In this document: piece by piece, positions 1 through 8,944 of the stretch
Layout of the letters: each line of letters begins with the position of its first letter
Numbering within the stretch: the first letter of the stretch is position 1
Assembly (NCBI RefSeq): GCF_017313105.1
Contig: NZ_JAFLND010000001.1
Coordinates: 496,001 to 560,000, forward strand
Direction of reading: 5' to 3'
DNA: 64,000 nucleotides
Source of the DNA: [Muricauda] lutisoli (nom. illeg.)
GTDB taxonomy: Bacteria > Bacteroidota > Bacteroidia > Flavobacteriales > Flavobacteriaceae
Notes under the pieces: model-generated
Told to the model about the DNA's origin: nothing
The model's input: only the letters and a program-made list of their open reading frames with translations
Databases searched by the model: none
Position numbers and translations under genes: made by a program

Positions 1-1302
1 CCGAATGTTGAATTTCATTTTTACAATAACGGGTCTGAAATATTTAATCTGCCCAGTACAAAACATCGTCAGCGTATTGTGCATATCTTCGGAAGTAAAA
101 TGGAGCATCGTTTAGTGCCCGTAAATGAAGAGACCGAAGTGGTTAAGGTGTCGGGTTTTATCTGTAAGCCCGAGTTTGCCAAAAAGAGCAGGGGTGAGCA
201 ATTCTTTTTTGCAAATGACCGATATATCAAAAGCCCGTATTTGCATCATGCCGTGGTGGCTGCTTTTGAAGGATTGATCAAATCCGATACATACCCAGGC
301 TACTTTCTGTTTTTGGATGTAGATCCAGCTTCCATTGATATCAATATTCACCCAACCAAAACAGAGGTGAAGTTTGATGATGAGAACACTCTATATGCTA
401 TTTTAAGATCTACCATAAAGCATAGCTTAGGCCAGTTTAACGTGGCTCCTGTTTTGGATTTTGACCATGACCCTAATTTGGATACGCCTTATTCCTACAA
501 AGAAAAAGGAGCTGTAATCCCAAAAGTGACAGTGGATGCTACATTTAACCCGTTTGAAGAAACAAGGGCCAAGAAGGGTGGTTCTAGCGGGAATTATAGT
601 AAACAAAGTACAAAAGGTTGGGAAGATTTGTACGAAGGTCTTGGCAATCAGAATAATCATCAGGAGTTCAGTAGTGTGGTGATAGAGTCCGATAGTGATG
701 AGCAAGGCACTTTGTATTCGGGAGAAGAGGTCGAGGAGCATTTGGCCAGCACCTTTCAGTTACGACGTAAATATGTGGTGAGTACCGTTAAGTCGGGAAT
801 GTTGGTCATTCATCAAAATAGGGCACATGAGCGAATTCTTTTTGAGAAGTTTTTAGGGGAGATTACAGTAAAAGAAGGGGTTAGCCAACAGTTGCTCTTT
901 CCTTTGGAACTCACCTTCAATAAACAAGAATTGACCGTGCTCAAGGAAATTCAGGAAAGCCTGACAAATATTGGGTTTATATTCGATAGCTTGGAGCACG
1001 AAACTGTAAAAGTGACAGGTGTGCCCATGCTGGTTCCCGAAAGTGGGATCGGCATGGTATTAGATCGCTTGATTGCAGACTATATGGAGGGTTATAATGA
1101 TGGTTCCATTTCGCAGGCCGAAATGTTGGCCAAGGTGCTGAGTAGGAACCTGGCAGTACGAACAGGGGACGTGTTGGACACAGAGTCGCAATTAATGTTG
1201 GTAAACAACCTTTTTGCGTGCAAGGAACCCAATTTGAGCCCTTTTCAAAAAATAACATATACCATTATCTCCGAAGGGGATATTGATAAAAAATTCAACT
1301 AA
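1..1302 (+). CDS. mutL: DNA mismatch repair protein MutL (3' part, cut by window start)
   Basis: The reading frame is open from base 1, so the gene starts outside the window and the first in-window start-like codon (GTG at 79) is internal. The visible part covers the end of the GHKL/S5 transducer region (HPTKTEVKF signature near base 350), a poorly conserved linker, and the C-terminal dimerisation domain. MutL links MutS mismatch recognition to strand incision, and in most bacteria lacking MutH the C-terminal domain is an endonuclease with a DQHAxxExxxxE motif. Here the corresponding stretch reads HQNRAHERILFE, so the ExxxxE half is kept but the leading Asp and His are not. The closing motif reads SPFQK where SP-x-GK would be usual. 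The family call is secure; nuclease activity is open. The next gene begins directly after the stop codon. Confidence 0.93.
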   Translation, partial: PNVEFHFYNNGSEIFNLPSTKHRQRIVHIFGSKMEHRLVPVNEETEVVKVSGFICKPEFAKKSRGEQFFFANDRYIKSPYLHHAVVAAFEGLIKSDTYPGYFLFLDVDPASIDINIHPTKTEVKFDDENTLYAILRSTIKHSLGQFNVAPVLDFDHDPNLDTPYSYKEKGAVIPKVTVDATFNPFEETRAKKGGSSGNYSKQSTKGWEDLYEGLGNQNNHQEFSSVVIESDSDEQGTLYSGEEVEEHLASTFQLRRKYVVSTVKSGMLVIHQNRAHERILFEKFLGEITVKEGVSQQLLFPLELTFNKQELTVLKEIQESLTNIGFIFDSLEHETVKVTGVPMLVPESGIGMVLDRLIADYMEGYNDGSISQAEMLAKVLSRNLAVRTGDVLDTESQLMLVNNLFACKEPNLSPFQKITYTIISEGDIDKKFN

Positions 1303-2037
1303 ATGGGTAGAATGACCGAGGCAGTAAAGCATATATTGATCATTAACGTGATCATGTTTTTTGCCACACAATTATATGGCGATCAGATGTTCCAATGGAT
1401 GTCGCTCTGGTTTCCACAAAATCCAAATTTTGAATGGTGGCAAGTGGTTTCCCATATGTTCATGCACGGTAACCTAATGCATATTTTGTTCAATATGTAT
1501 GCATTATGGGCCTTTGGTACACCATTGGAGCGGATTTGGGGAAAGAACAAGTTTCTGTTTTTCTACTTTTCAGCTGGTTTGGGCTCAGCTGCCTTGCATA
1601 CTGGGGTCAATTATTTTCTTTTCAACGAAGGAATGAGTGCTTTGGAAGGAGCAGGCATTGCCCGTACACAGGTTTTGGATATTTTGGCCAATGGACAATA
1701 TAGTCCAGGTTGGTACGATATCGCTGGAAAAGGAACGATCGACAGTATGTTGACCGCATTTAACACCCCTGCGGTAGGGGCGTCTGGAGCTATCTATGGT
1801 ATTTTGGTGGCCTTTGCTTTTATGTATTCGGAGGCCAAGTTGATGCTCATATTTTTGCCTGTACCTATCAAAGCAAAGTATTTTGTGCCTATTCTTATAG
1901 CGGTCGACCTTATTTTCGGAATCGGAAATGTAAACACTGGAGTAGCACATTTTGCCCACATAGGAGGGGCTTTAATTGGATTTATAATGATGTGGTACTG
2001 GAAAAAGAACCAGTTTAACAATAATCGGTGGGATTAA
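1303..2037 (+). CDS. Rhomboid family intramembrane serine protease, copy 1
   Basis: A 244-residue polytopic membrane protein with the rhomboid catalytic pair: Ser161 in GASGAIYG and His219 in AHIGGALIG. An earlier HGNLMHILFNMYALW stretch matches the conserved His/Asn region of the second transmembrane helix. Rhomboids cleave transmembrane substrates within the membrane; the substrate cannot be read here. A loop of about 60 residues (roughly 100-160) before the catalytic Ser is longer than in minimal rhomboids. The ATG directly abuts the mutL stop, so the two are probably co-transcribed, and a second rhomboid follows after 3 bases. Confidence 0.92.
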   Translation: MGRMTEAVKHILIINVIMFFATQLYGDQMFQWMSLWFPQNPNFEWWQVVSHMFMHGNLMHILFNMYALWAFGTPLERIWGKNKFLFFYFSAGLGSAALHTGVNYFLFNEGMSALEGAGIARTQVLDILANGQYSPGWYDIAGKGTIDSMLTAFNTPAVGASGAIYGILVAFAFMYSEAKLMLIFLPVPIKAKYFVPILIAVDLIFGIGNVNTGVAHFAHIGGALIGFIMMWYWKKNQFNNNRWD

Positions 2038-2040
2038 CCT

Positions 2041-2904
2041 ATGATGAACGGTGGATTACGATATCAATTTGCGAGGCTTAGTATAGCCGAAAAGCTGATT
2101 GCCATCAATGTACTTATTTTCTTGATTGATGGACTCTCTGGGGCATTATTTGATTATTCTTTTTCGCAGTGGTTCCTTTTGCCCAAGGATTTCTTTGAGT
2201 TTTTGGCCCAGCCATGGTCGCTGGTAACTTACTCGTTCTTTCATGCAGGATTTGGTCATATTTTTTGGAATATGCTGGTGCTTTACTTCGCCGGTCGTAT
2301 TTTCTTGAATCTTTTTGATTCCCAACGGTTCATCAATGTCTATTTTTTAGGTTTGATGTTGGGTGGATTGGTATTTTTGCTCAGTTATAACGTGTTTCCG
2401 ACCCTTGTTAATTCAAATACTGCATTAATTGGTGCATCTGCAGGAGTTAACGCCGTGCTTATTTTTGTTTGTACCTATATTCCCAACCGAGAGGTCCGTG
2501 TCATTTTCTTTAATGTAAAACTATGGTACATTGGTGTTGCCTTAGTGGTCAAGGATTTGGTGCTAATCGGTATGGGTGACAATATTGGTGGAGGTATGGC
2601 GCACTTGGGCGGTGCATTTTTAGGGTATATTTACGCTCGTCAGTTGTTCAAGGGGAATGATATCGGTTCTGGATTTACCAAACTGAGGTATGCTATTGCT
2701 GACCTTTTTAAACCAAAGGAAAAGAAGGCCCCCATGAAAACGGTCTACAGGAAAAAAGCATCATCCAGTAGTAAAGCGGATTACGATAAAAAGGCCAAGC
2801 AAAAAAAGATAGACTCCATTTTGGATAAAATCAGTAAGTCTGGTTATGAAAGTTTGTCCAAGGAAGAAAAGGACTTTTTGTTTAAGGCGGGTAAAGAAGA
2901 CTGA
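2041..2904 (+). CDS. Rhomboid family intramembrane serine protease, copy 2, with C-terminal DUF6576-like tail
   Basis: A 287-residue protein with catalytic Ser133 in GASAGV and His188 in MAHLGGAFLG, so active-site residues are present. The membrane core ends near residue 200 and is followed by a Lys-rich linker and a short conserved-looking helical tail (KKIDSILDKISKSGYESLSKEEKDFL), which fits the DUF6576 extension seen on Bacteroidota rhomboids. It is a paralogue of the gene just upstream, but the sequences are clearly divergent, so this is not a recent duplication. The start is the first of two Met codons three bases after the previous stop; Met2 is equally possible. Confidence 0.9.
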   Translation: MMNGGLRYQFARLSIAEKLIAINVLIFLIDGLSGALFDYSFSQWFLLPKDFFEFLAQPWSLVTYSFFHAGFGHIFWNMLVLYFAGRIFLNLFDSQRFINVYFLGLMLGGLVFLLSYNVFPTLVNSNTALIGASAGVNAVLIFVCTYIPNREVRVIFFNVKLWYIGVALVVKDLVLIGMGDNIGGGMAHLGGAFLGYIYARQLFKGNDIGSGFTKLRYAIADLFKPKEKKAPMKTVYRKKASSSSKADYDKKAKQKKIDSILDKISKSGYESLSKEEKDFLFKAGKED

Positions 2905-2907
2905 TAG

Positions 2908-3948
2908 GTGAAAAAATCGACCTCTATATGGGATAGGGTAGTTTTTGCAATTAATTTACTGGTTGCAGTATTACTGATTACTGCAGGTATTATATCATTT
3001 ATACCATTTCAATTTGTTTCATCGTTTGCTATACTCAGCTTATTTGTTCCCTTTTTCTTTGCTTTCAATATTTTGTTTCTGATATATTGGATTCTCAAAT
3101 TTAAAAGACAATTCATATTGTCACTAGTTGCCATCTTTATCGGTTATCTGATTTTTGGATCGTTTTATGGGATTGGTGGAAATGATTTTACCAATCGGAC
3201 AGAGTCTCCCAGTTTATCAATAATGACCTATAATGCATGGGGGTTCAATAAAAATGGTTGGATGAAAGAGCCTGGTGTGGGAGATAGTATTGTCCAATTT
3301 ATTAAGAAGCAAGACCCTGATATTCTTTGTATACAGGAGCACACTAGAATACGTCATCGACAGTTAAAACAGTACCCATATAGAAGCGAGACCCCTTATG
3401 TTCCCCAGAGAACTATTCAAGCAATATTTTCTAAATATCCAATTGTAGGCAACGGTTCATTAAACTTGCCCAATACTAGAAACAATATTATTTATGCAGA
3501 TATCGCACACGAAAATGATACTATCAGGGTTTATAACATACATTTACAGTCTTTTCGTATAGTTCCAAGTAAGGATGATTTTTCGGATGGAGAAAAATCG
3601 GAAAAGATTTATAGAAGGATGGTCAATACATTTTCAAAACAATTGGAACAAGCCGAAATCTTTAGGGTTCACTTAGAAAACAGCCCCTACAAAAATATTG
3701 TGTGCGGTGATTTTAATAACACTCAATTTTCCAATGTTTACAAAATTGTAAAGGGAGATTTTCAGGATACTTTTTTGGAAGAAGGCACTGGTTTTGGAAG
3801 AACATATAATCTTTGGAAAATTCCACTTCGAATCGACTACATAATGGCCGATCAAAACTTTGAAGTATTGTCCCATCAAAATTTTGATATACGCTTGTCC
3901 GATCATTATCCAGTGATGGCCAGATTGCGCTTAAAATCACATGAGTAG
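2908..3948 (+). CDS. Endonuclease/exonuclease/phosphatase (EEP) family membrane-anchored protein
   Basis: A 346-residue protein with about three hydrophobic segments in the first 95 residues and an EEP (DNase I-like) domain from about 105 on. Visible EEP signatures are MTYNAWG at the start, CIQEH (metal-binding Glu), GDFNNT and a terminal SDHYPV. The family hydrolyses phosphodiester bonds in nucleic acids, phosphoinositides or sphingomyelin, and the substrate is unknown here. With its N-terminal membrane anchor, the catalytic domain probably faces the periplasm. The start is GTG at 2908, three bases after the upstream stop; no better in-frame ATG precedes the first membrane helix. Its 3' end overlaps the convergent DUF6122 gene by 12 bases. 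Confidence 0.87.
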   Translation: MKKSTSIWDRVVFAINLLVAVLLITAGIISFIPFQFVSSFAILSLFVPFFFAFNILFLIYWILKFKRQFILSLVAIFIGYLIFGSFYGIGGNDFTNRTESPSLSIMTYNAWGFNKNGWMKEPGVGDSIVQFIKKQDPDILCIQEHTRIRHRQLKQYPYRSETPYVPQRTIQAIFSKYPIVGNGSLNLPNTRNNIIYADIAHENDTIRVYNIHLQSFRIVPSKDDFSDGEKSEKIYRRMVNTFSKQLEQAEIFRVHLENSPYKNIVCGDFNNTQFSNVYKIVKGDFQDTFLEEGTGFGRTYNLWKIPLRIDYIMADQNFEVLSHQNFDIRLSDHYPVMARLRLKSHE

Positions 3949-4245
3949 GCAGTCCATCCAATCTGCTATTATGTGAATGATCAAGGCCAACCCAACTATC
4001 CGTGTTGTTTTAAAAAAAGGTAATATACTATAGACTAAAATAGCCCAATAGCTGTGGAGTGTATGGAACCCAATGCTGCATCGATTCGGGTCGTATAGTG
4101 GTGTTGCCCAAAGGTGGTCCATGTCAATTATGATTCCTGCGAGAAGAATCAAAGCAACTTTTAAGCTGGCCCCTTTAAAGAACCAAACGGCTATCAAAAC
4201 AGGAACCAAAAAATGTATGCCGTAATGAATAAGGTGCCTAAGCAT
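3937..4245 (-). CDS. DUF6122 family small membrane protein
   Basis: A 102-residue, strongly hydrophobic protein. It has a His-rich N-terminus (MLRHLIHYGIHF), an internal IIDMDHLWATPLYDP segment and an HIIADWMD C-terminus. These His/Asp clusters resemble the small DUF6122 / metal-dependent-hydrolase-like membrane proteins of Bacteroidota; the function is unknown. It is the last gene of the leftward parA-to-DUF6122 operon and overlaps the upstream WbqC-like gene by 8 bases (ATGCTTAG), which suggests translational coupling. Confidence 0.82.
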   Translation of the reverse strand: MLRHLIHYGIHFLVPVLIAVWFFKGASLKVALILLAGIIIDMDHLWATPLYDPNRCSIGFHTLHSYWAILVYSILPFFKTTRIVGLALIIHIIADWMDCLLM

Positions 4246-4870
4246 TTTTTAAATCTAAGGGTAGACTTTCTAGGTAATTGAGTGTATTGGTTCCTTCATT
4301 GAACAAGAGGTCCAGTACACTTAAATTTGGAATAAATCCATGTCGTTCTTCAAAAACTTGGGTGTAAGGGGCCATATCCCAATTTTTTCCCTTTTTTGCA
4401 TCTACCAAAAAACGAGCGTCAAAATAGGTTGATGGTTCAACTTCGTAAGTCTTGGTTTTCTCCATTGGAATATCCATACCGATGCAACGAGCAATAGCTT
4501 CAATGGTTTTTAAATTGAAGTTATAAAGGGAATTATCATTTCCTTCATAAAGAGGTCTTAGTTCATCCTCATAAAATTCAAAAAAAGGAGAGGTTCGGTA
4601 TGCGGTTTCCAAAGTGCGCCAATGTTCTTTCTTCCAGTTGTAACTATTTTCGGTAGATACATCGACGTATTTTTGACGTCCCTCTTTGCCCCCAACATGT
4701 TTTATGGGGATGTTGAGCATGTGTTTGCCCTTGTCCGTTGAAATATAGCAACGATTCCGATACGTCTGCTTTTGAAAATTGTCTTGCGCCTCCCAGATTA
4801 CCTCATGCTGAACAACGGCCGCAAAAGTGGCAATACTTGGGAAATAGGAAGGATGAACAAGAATTTTCAA
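4238..4870 (-). CDS. WbqC family protein
   Basis: A 210-residue soluble protein that begins ILVHPSYFPSIATFAAV and contains NIPIKH, the pattern of the WbqC/DUF7 family (HPxYFP near the N-terminus). Some family members occur in polysaccharide or antigen biosynthesis loci, but the enzymatic role is not settled. In Flavobacteriaceae it commonly follows lepB, as here. It is therefore probably a housekeeping gene rather than part of a surface-polysaccharide cluster; that inference is from context only. The start is 18 bases downstream of the lepB stop. Confidence 0.88.
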   Translation of the reverse strand: MKILVHPSYFPSIATFAAVVQHEVIWEAQDNFQKQTYRNRCYISTDKGKHMLNIPIKHVGGKEGRQKYVDVSTENSYNWKKEHWRTLETAYRTSPFFEFYEDELRPLYEGNDNSLYNFNLKTIEAIARCIGMDIPMEKTKTYEVEPSTYFDARFLVDAKKGKNWDMAPYTQVFEERHGFIPNLSVLDLLFNEGTNTLNYLESLPLDLKNA

Positions 4871-4888
4871 AGAACAGACTTATTAAGG

Positions 4889-6634
4889 TTACCTATGATT
4901 TTTCTTCTTTCTCTTGCGGAAGAAATCAAAAATGAACCAAGCAGCTAAAAGTGCTATAAAATACCAGAAGTAGGATACTGGCTCGCCACTTCCACCAACA
5001 GTGGTGAATACACGGTCCCAGCGTATCCTCCAATTGGCGATTCCTTGCCTAAAGTTGTCAAAACTCATCCATAGAAACACTGGTTTACCTACGATATGAT
5101 CGGCCGGAACATACCCCCAGGTTCTACTATCTTCGGAGTGGTCTCGGTTATCTCCCATCATCCAATAATAGTCCTGTTTAAAGGTGTAAGAATCGGCTTC
5201 TTCCCCGTTTATGAGCACCTTATTGCCCGTAACCCTTACATCGTTGTATTCATAATCCCGTATAATTTTTTTGTATAGAGGAATCGTTCTGGAATTGATC
5301 TCAACTGTGCTTCCTTTCTTTGGAATATAGATGGGACCAAAGTTATCGTTGTTCCAAGGATACAGATTGGGTTTTTGCGGAAACGTGTTTCCACCATATA
5401 CTCCTTTCGGTTCAATGGTTTTAACTACGGAGTCAATGGCAGGATTGTTCCTGAGTGTGGCAACCATTTCATCCGTAAGATTGGCCATTCGGGAACGTGG
5501 CTTTTCTTCGGTAAGGGAAAGTCGTAATTGGCGAATAACATCGGTCGGTATGCCGTTTTCGTTTGTATAAAGTTCAATTTTGCCACCTTCCGTTTGTCGT
5601 CCACCTGAAATAAAGGGCGCCAAAGCGTTATATTGTGCCTCGCTGATATTGGTTGCTATATATTTTCGAACATAGTCGGCAGCATCCACATCATTTAAAT
5701 AGCTGCTGGAAACGCCATTTTTCGCATAGATGTCATACACATACATCGGCTTTGCCCTATCCGACAATTGAAGTTGTTCACCATTGATGTATACAAACCC
5801 ATCAATTACCGCTAGGGAATCCCCAGGAGTGCCTACACATCGTTTTACATAGTTGGATTTTTTATCAATTGGTTTTATAACGGCTTTTTCTGCTTTGAAG
5901 AACTGATACAAAGTGTCAGCTGGCAAACTAAATACAACAATATCGTTTTTCTCGACTTTTTCAAATCCTGGCAAACGCATGTAAGGCAACTGGAGTTTGT
6001 TGATCCAAGAGGTCTTATAGGTTTCCGGGTTTACATCTGCCAAATACGATCTAGTTTTTAATACAGGAAGTGTATCGTGAACCATGGGTGCGGCCAAGGT
6101 GGTCATAGGTACCCGTGCACCGTAGTGGAACTTGCTAACAAACAAGAAATCCCCCACTCTTAAGGTGCGCTCCAGAGATCCTGTCGGAATCACATAAGGT
6201 TGAATGAAATAGGTGTGAACAAAGGTTGCTGCCACAATGGCAAATACAATGGAGCTGACCCATTCGCCCAATCCTGTTTTTGGTTTTAGACTACGGTCTT
6301 CAATATACTGTACATCTTCAGCGTAGTTGATGTAGTAGATATAAAAACCGAGCGTAAGGATGACCAACCAAGTGTCCACAAGGGAGTTTTTTCCAAAACT
6401 TCGGATGGTTTCTACCCAAACCACGGGGAACATCAATAAATTAATAATGGGAATAAACAATAAAAGTACCCACCACCAAGGTCTGTTTATGATTTTCATC
6501 AAAACAATACCATTGTAAACGGGTATGGCGGCTTCCCATGCTTTTCTGCCTGCCTTAACGTAGAGTTTCCATGTTCCCAAGAAATGGATGACCTGAATGA
6601 TCAGGATAAAAATAATCCATTGTATACCGTCCAT
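4889..6634 (-). CDS. lepB: Signal peptidase I
   Basis: A 581-residue protein, much longer than the ~320 residues of E. coli LepB. Residues 1-120 hold several hydrophobic segments (a DUF5684-like N-terminal membrane unit), and another membrane segment lies at about 125-145. The catalytic Ser153 follows in IPTGSLERTL, with the general-base Lys264 in NYVKRCVGTPGD. The GDNRDHSEDSR box, normally close behind, appears only near residue 500, so an insertion of roughly 230 residues separates the two. A terminal membrane anchor with a basic tail ends the protein. It removes Sec/Tat signal peptides at the outer face of the inner membrane. It sits between dapB and the WbqC-like gene. Confidence 0.95.
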   Translation of the reverse strand: MDGIQWIIFILIIQVIHFLGTWKLYVKAGRKAWEAAIPVYNGIVLMKIINRPWWWVLLLFIPIINLLMFPVVWVETIRSFGKNSLVDTWLVILTLGFYIYYINYAEDVQYIEDRSLKPKTGLGEWVSSIVFAIVAATFVHTYFIQPYVIPTGSLERTLRVGDFLFVSKFHYGARVPMTTLAAPMVHDTLPVLKTRSYLADVNPETYKTSWINKLQLPYMRLPGFEKVEKNDIVVFSLPADTLYQFFKAEKAVIKPIDKKSNYVKRCVGTPGDSLAVIDGFVYINGEQLQLSDRAKPMYVYDIYAKNGVSSSYLNDVDAADYVRKYIATNISEAQYNALAPFISGGRQTEGGKIELYTNENGIPTDVIRQLRLSLTEEKPRSRMANLTDEMVATLRNNPAIDSVVKTIEPKGVYGGNTFPQKPNLYPWNNDNFGPIYIPKKGSTVEINSRTIPLYKKIIRDYEYNDVRVTGNKVLINGEEADSYTFKQDYYWMMGDNRDHSEDSRTWGYVPADHIVGKPVFLWMSFDNFRQGIANWRIRWDRVFTTVGGSGEPVSYFWYFIALLAAWFIFDFFRKRKKKNHR

Positions 6635-6684
6635 ATAAAAAAGTTTCTTTGTTAGACTCTGGGTCTATATTCCTGTTACGTTTT

Positions 6685-7386
6685 TTAGCTAAGGTTTAAC
6701 ACATCTTTCATGGAAAAAACACCTGTTTTTCCCTGTATCCATTCCGATGCGATTACCGCTCCGAGTGCAAAACCTTCCCTGTTATGTGCTTCGTGTTTTA
6801 TTTCGATGGTGTCAACCGGGCTTTTATAGGAAATGCTGTGAGTTCCCGGCACCATACCTTCCCTAATGGATTTTATGGAAATTGTCTTATCGCCTGATTC
6901 GTTCAGTTTCCAGTCTTTATAAGAGGTGTTTTCAATTATGCCTTCGGCCAAAGTAATGGCAGTTCCGCTGGGAGCATCCAGTTTTTGGGTATGATGTATC
7001 TCCTCCATGGAAACTTTATACTGTTCCAGCTCCGCCATCATTTTGGCAAGTTGTTCATTGAGTTCGAAAAAGATATTTACACCCAAACTAAAGTTGGAGG
7101 CATAGATGAATGCACTTTTATGCTCATCACAAATCTTGATGGCTTTCTCAAACTTATCCAACCAACCAGTGGTTCCGCTGATTACGGGTACATTGTTCTT
7201 AAAGCAATTGGTGATATTGTCAAAAGCAGCTTCGGGCGTACTAAAATCAATGGCAACATCCATTGAGGAGTAATCTACATCTTGGGAGGGATCATCAATC
7301 TTGGCTACAATCGAATGACCTCTATCCCGAGCAATCTGCTCGATCATCTTTCCCATTTTGCCATATCCGAAAAGACCAATCTTCAT
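6685..7386 (-). CDS. dapB: 4-hydroxy-tetrahydrodipicolinate reductase
   Basis: A 233-residue DapB that reduces 4-hydroxy-tetrahydrodipicolinate with NAD(P)H in the diaminopimelate/lysine pathway, feeding peptidoglycan and protein synthesis. It has an N-terminal Rossmann motif (GLFGYGKMG), SGTTGW near residue 70, and the catalytic EIHHTQKLDAPSGTA block with His131-His132 and Lys135. Length and motifs are complete. It follows the DUF5683 gene by 3 bases and precedes lepB by about 50 bases in the leftward operon. Confidence 0.96.
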   Translation of the reverse strand: MKIGLFGYGKMGKMIEQIARDRGHSIVAKIDDPSQDVDYSSMDVAIDFSTPEAAFDNITNCFKNNVPVISGTTGWLDKFEKAIKICDEHKSAFIYASNFSLGVNIFFELNEQLAKMMAELEQYKVSMEEIHHTQKLDAPSGTAITLAEGIIENTSYKDWKLNESGDKTISIKSIREGMVPGTHSISYKSPVDTIEIKHEAHNREGFALGAVIASEWIQGKTGVFSMKDVLNLS

Positions 7387-7389
7387 ACG

Positions 7390-8046
7390 TTAGAATTTTA
7401 TGACCATAGCCATACCATAGTTTGGCTTGTTGGTAAAAGGATTTATATCTAGATAAGGGTTGAAATCAACAGCTAGATCATCGCTCACATTATATTGTTT
7501 TAAATGTGAGTCCACGTTGGCATCTATAATATTCAAGGCATAAAGAGCAATTGTGATCACCAGGGCCAAATCCCTATCTCTTTGGGTGTTCTCTTGGGCC
7601 TCCTGCAATGCTTCCGATGTTAAATCGGGACCGAAGCCATCTCCGTTCAAATCCCAAAATTCATCGTCTTCAAAGCCTGCAAGTCTCCGTTTGTACGCAT
7701 TTCTTGCTCTGCGATACTCCGTGTTGTTAAAAGAATACACGTAGATCCCCGTTCCTATGGCGCCCCATACTATAGGGGCTTTCCAGTAGCGTTTGTTGTA
7801 AATCTGTCCAAGCCCGGGTAGAACGGCCGAATAAAATGCAGCTTTGCTCGGTGCAAGGGGATTAATGTCTTTTTGCTTGGTAACTTCTTCAAAGGTAACA
7901 CCTTCCCCTTCCATATTTTGTGTAATGGAGTCTACCTCTTTTGATGGTTGTGGCTGTTTTTTGGTTTCCTTTTTCTCTTCTTCCTGAGAAAATACTGAGT
8001 AAAAAAACAAAAAGGCAAAGAGCAATAAAAGAAGGTTTTTATTCAC
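7390..8046 (-). CDS. DUF5683 domain-containing exported protein
   Basis: A 218-residue protein with a Sec signal peptide (MNKNLLLLLFAFLFFYSVFSQ) followed by a charged Glu/Lys linker. A conserved block then reads SAVLPGLGQIYNKRYWK, with a hydrophobic segment after it, which is the DUF5683 pattern typical of Bacteroidota. The function is unknown. The start is GTG at 8046, overlapping the parB stop by 8 bases (GTGAATAA). It is constantly placed between parB and dapB in related genomes, which is family knowledge; here it is directly visible. Confidence 0.86.
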   Translation of the reverse strand: MNKNLLLLLFAFLFFYSVFSQEEEKKETKKQPQPSKEVDSITQNMEGEGVTFEEVTKQKDINPLAPSKAAFYSAVLPGLGQIYNKRYWKAPIVWGAIGTGIYVYSFNNTEYRRARNAYKRRLAGFEDDEFWDLNGDGFGPDLTSEALQEAQENTQRDRDLALVITIALYALNIIDANVDSHLKQYNVSDDLAVDFNPYLDINPFTNKPNYGMAMVIKF

Positions 8047-8944
8047 CTGTCAACAATTTTTTGATACGCTTAAAGTCTTCTTCCGAATGGAAGGGTATCA
8101 CTATTTTTCCTTTTCCATTTTTAGATGTGGTAATATCCACTTTGGTAGCGAGTCTTTCTTTGATGGAATCCAAACTGTTGGAAACAAAATCAGGGACATC
8201 AGGAGTGCCTCTTTTCTTATCCGTACCAGAACTTTTGGGGTCCTTATGTGCTTTTACCAGTTGCTCAGTTGCCCTAACGGATAGGCCGTCGGAAACCACT
8301 TTTTCGTAAATGGCAATCTGGTCTTTTTTCTTGTCGATGTTAATAAGCGCCCTTCCATGCCCCATACTGATGAATCCATCCCGCATTCCTGTCTGAATGA
8401 TGGGGTCCAATTTTAGCAAGCGCAAATAATTGGTGATGGTGGAACGCTTTTTGCCTACGCGATCACTCAACCTTTCTTGGGTAATCTCAATTTCATCGAT
8501 AAGTCGTTGGTAAGAGAGTGCGATTTCAATGGGATCCAAGTCTTGCCTTTGGATATTTTCCACCAAGGCCATTTCCAAGGATTCTTGATCGTTGGCAATA
8601 CGGATATAAGCTGGAATGGTTTCCAGCCCAACCAATTTGGATGCGCGGAACCTTCGCTCTCCGGAAACCAATTGGAATTTGTTGAAATCCAGTTTCCTTA
8701 CCGTAATGGGCTGTATAATGCCAAGTTCGCGAATGGAACTCGCTAATTCTTCAAGGGTTTCGTCGTTAAAATTGGAACGTGGCTGAAACGGATTGACTTC
8801 AATGGAATTGATGTCCAGTTCTACCACATTTCCTATGACCTTGTCCGCATTTTTATCCGAAACCGATTTGATGTCGTTCTCCGGATCATTCAAAAGAGCG
8901 GACAGGCCTCTTCCCAACGCCTGTTTTTTTGTTGCTTTCGCCAT
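8039..8944 (-). CDS. parB: Chromosome partitioning protein ParB
   Basis: A 301-residue ParB/Spo0J homologue. The N-terminal CTPase/parS-interacting region includes NPFQPRSNF and GERRFRASKL. A central helix-turn-helix (QERLSDRVGKKRSTITNYLRLLKL) and the MGHGRALI block follow, and the C-terminal ~60 residues form the dimerisation domain. ParB loads on parS sites near the origin and works with ParA in chromosome segregation. The gene starts directly after the parA stop. A canonical parS 16-mer was looked for nearby and not seen. Confidence 0.96.
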   Translation of the reverse strand: MAKATKKQALGRGLSALLNDPENDIKSVSDKNADKVIGNVVELDINSIEVNPFQPRSNFNDETLEELASSIRELGIIQPITVRKLDFNKFQLVSGERRFRASKLVGLETIPAYIRIANDQESLEMALVENIQRQDLDPIEIALSYQRLIDEIEITQERLSDRVGKKRSTITNYLRLLKLDPIIQTGMRDGFISMGHGRALINIDKKKDQIAIYEKVVSDGLSVRATEQLVKAHKDPKSSGTDKKRGTPDVPDFVSNSLDSIKERLATKVDITTSKNGKGKIVIPFHSEEDFKRIKKLLTGE

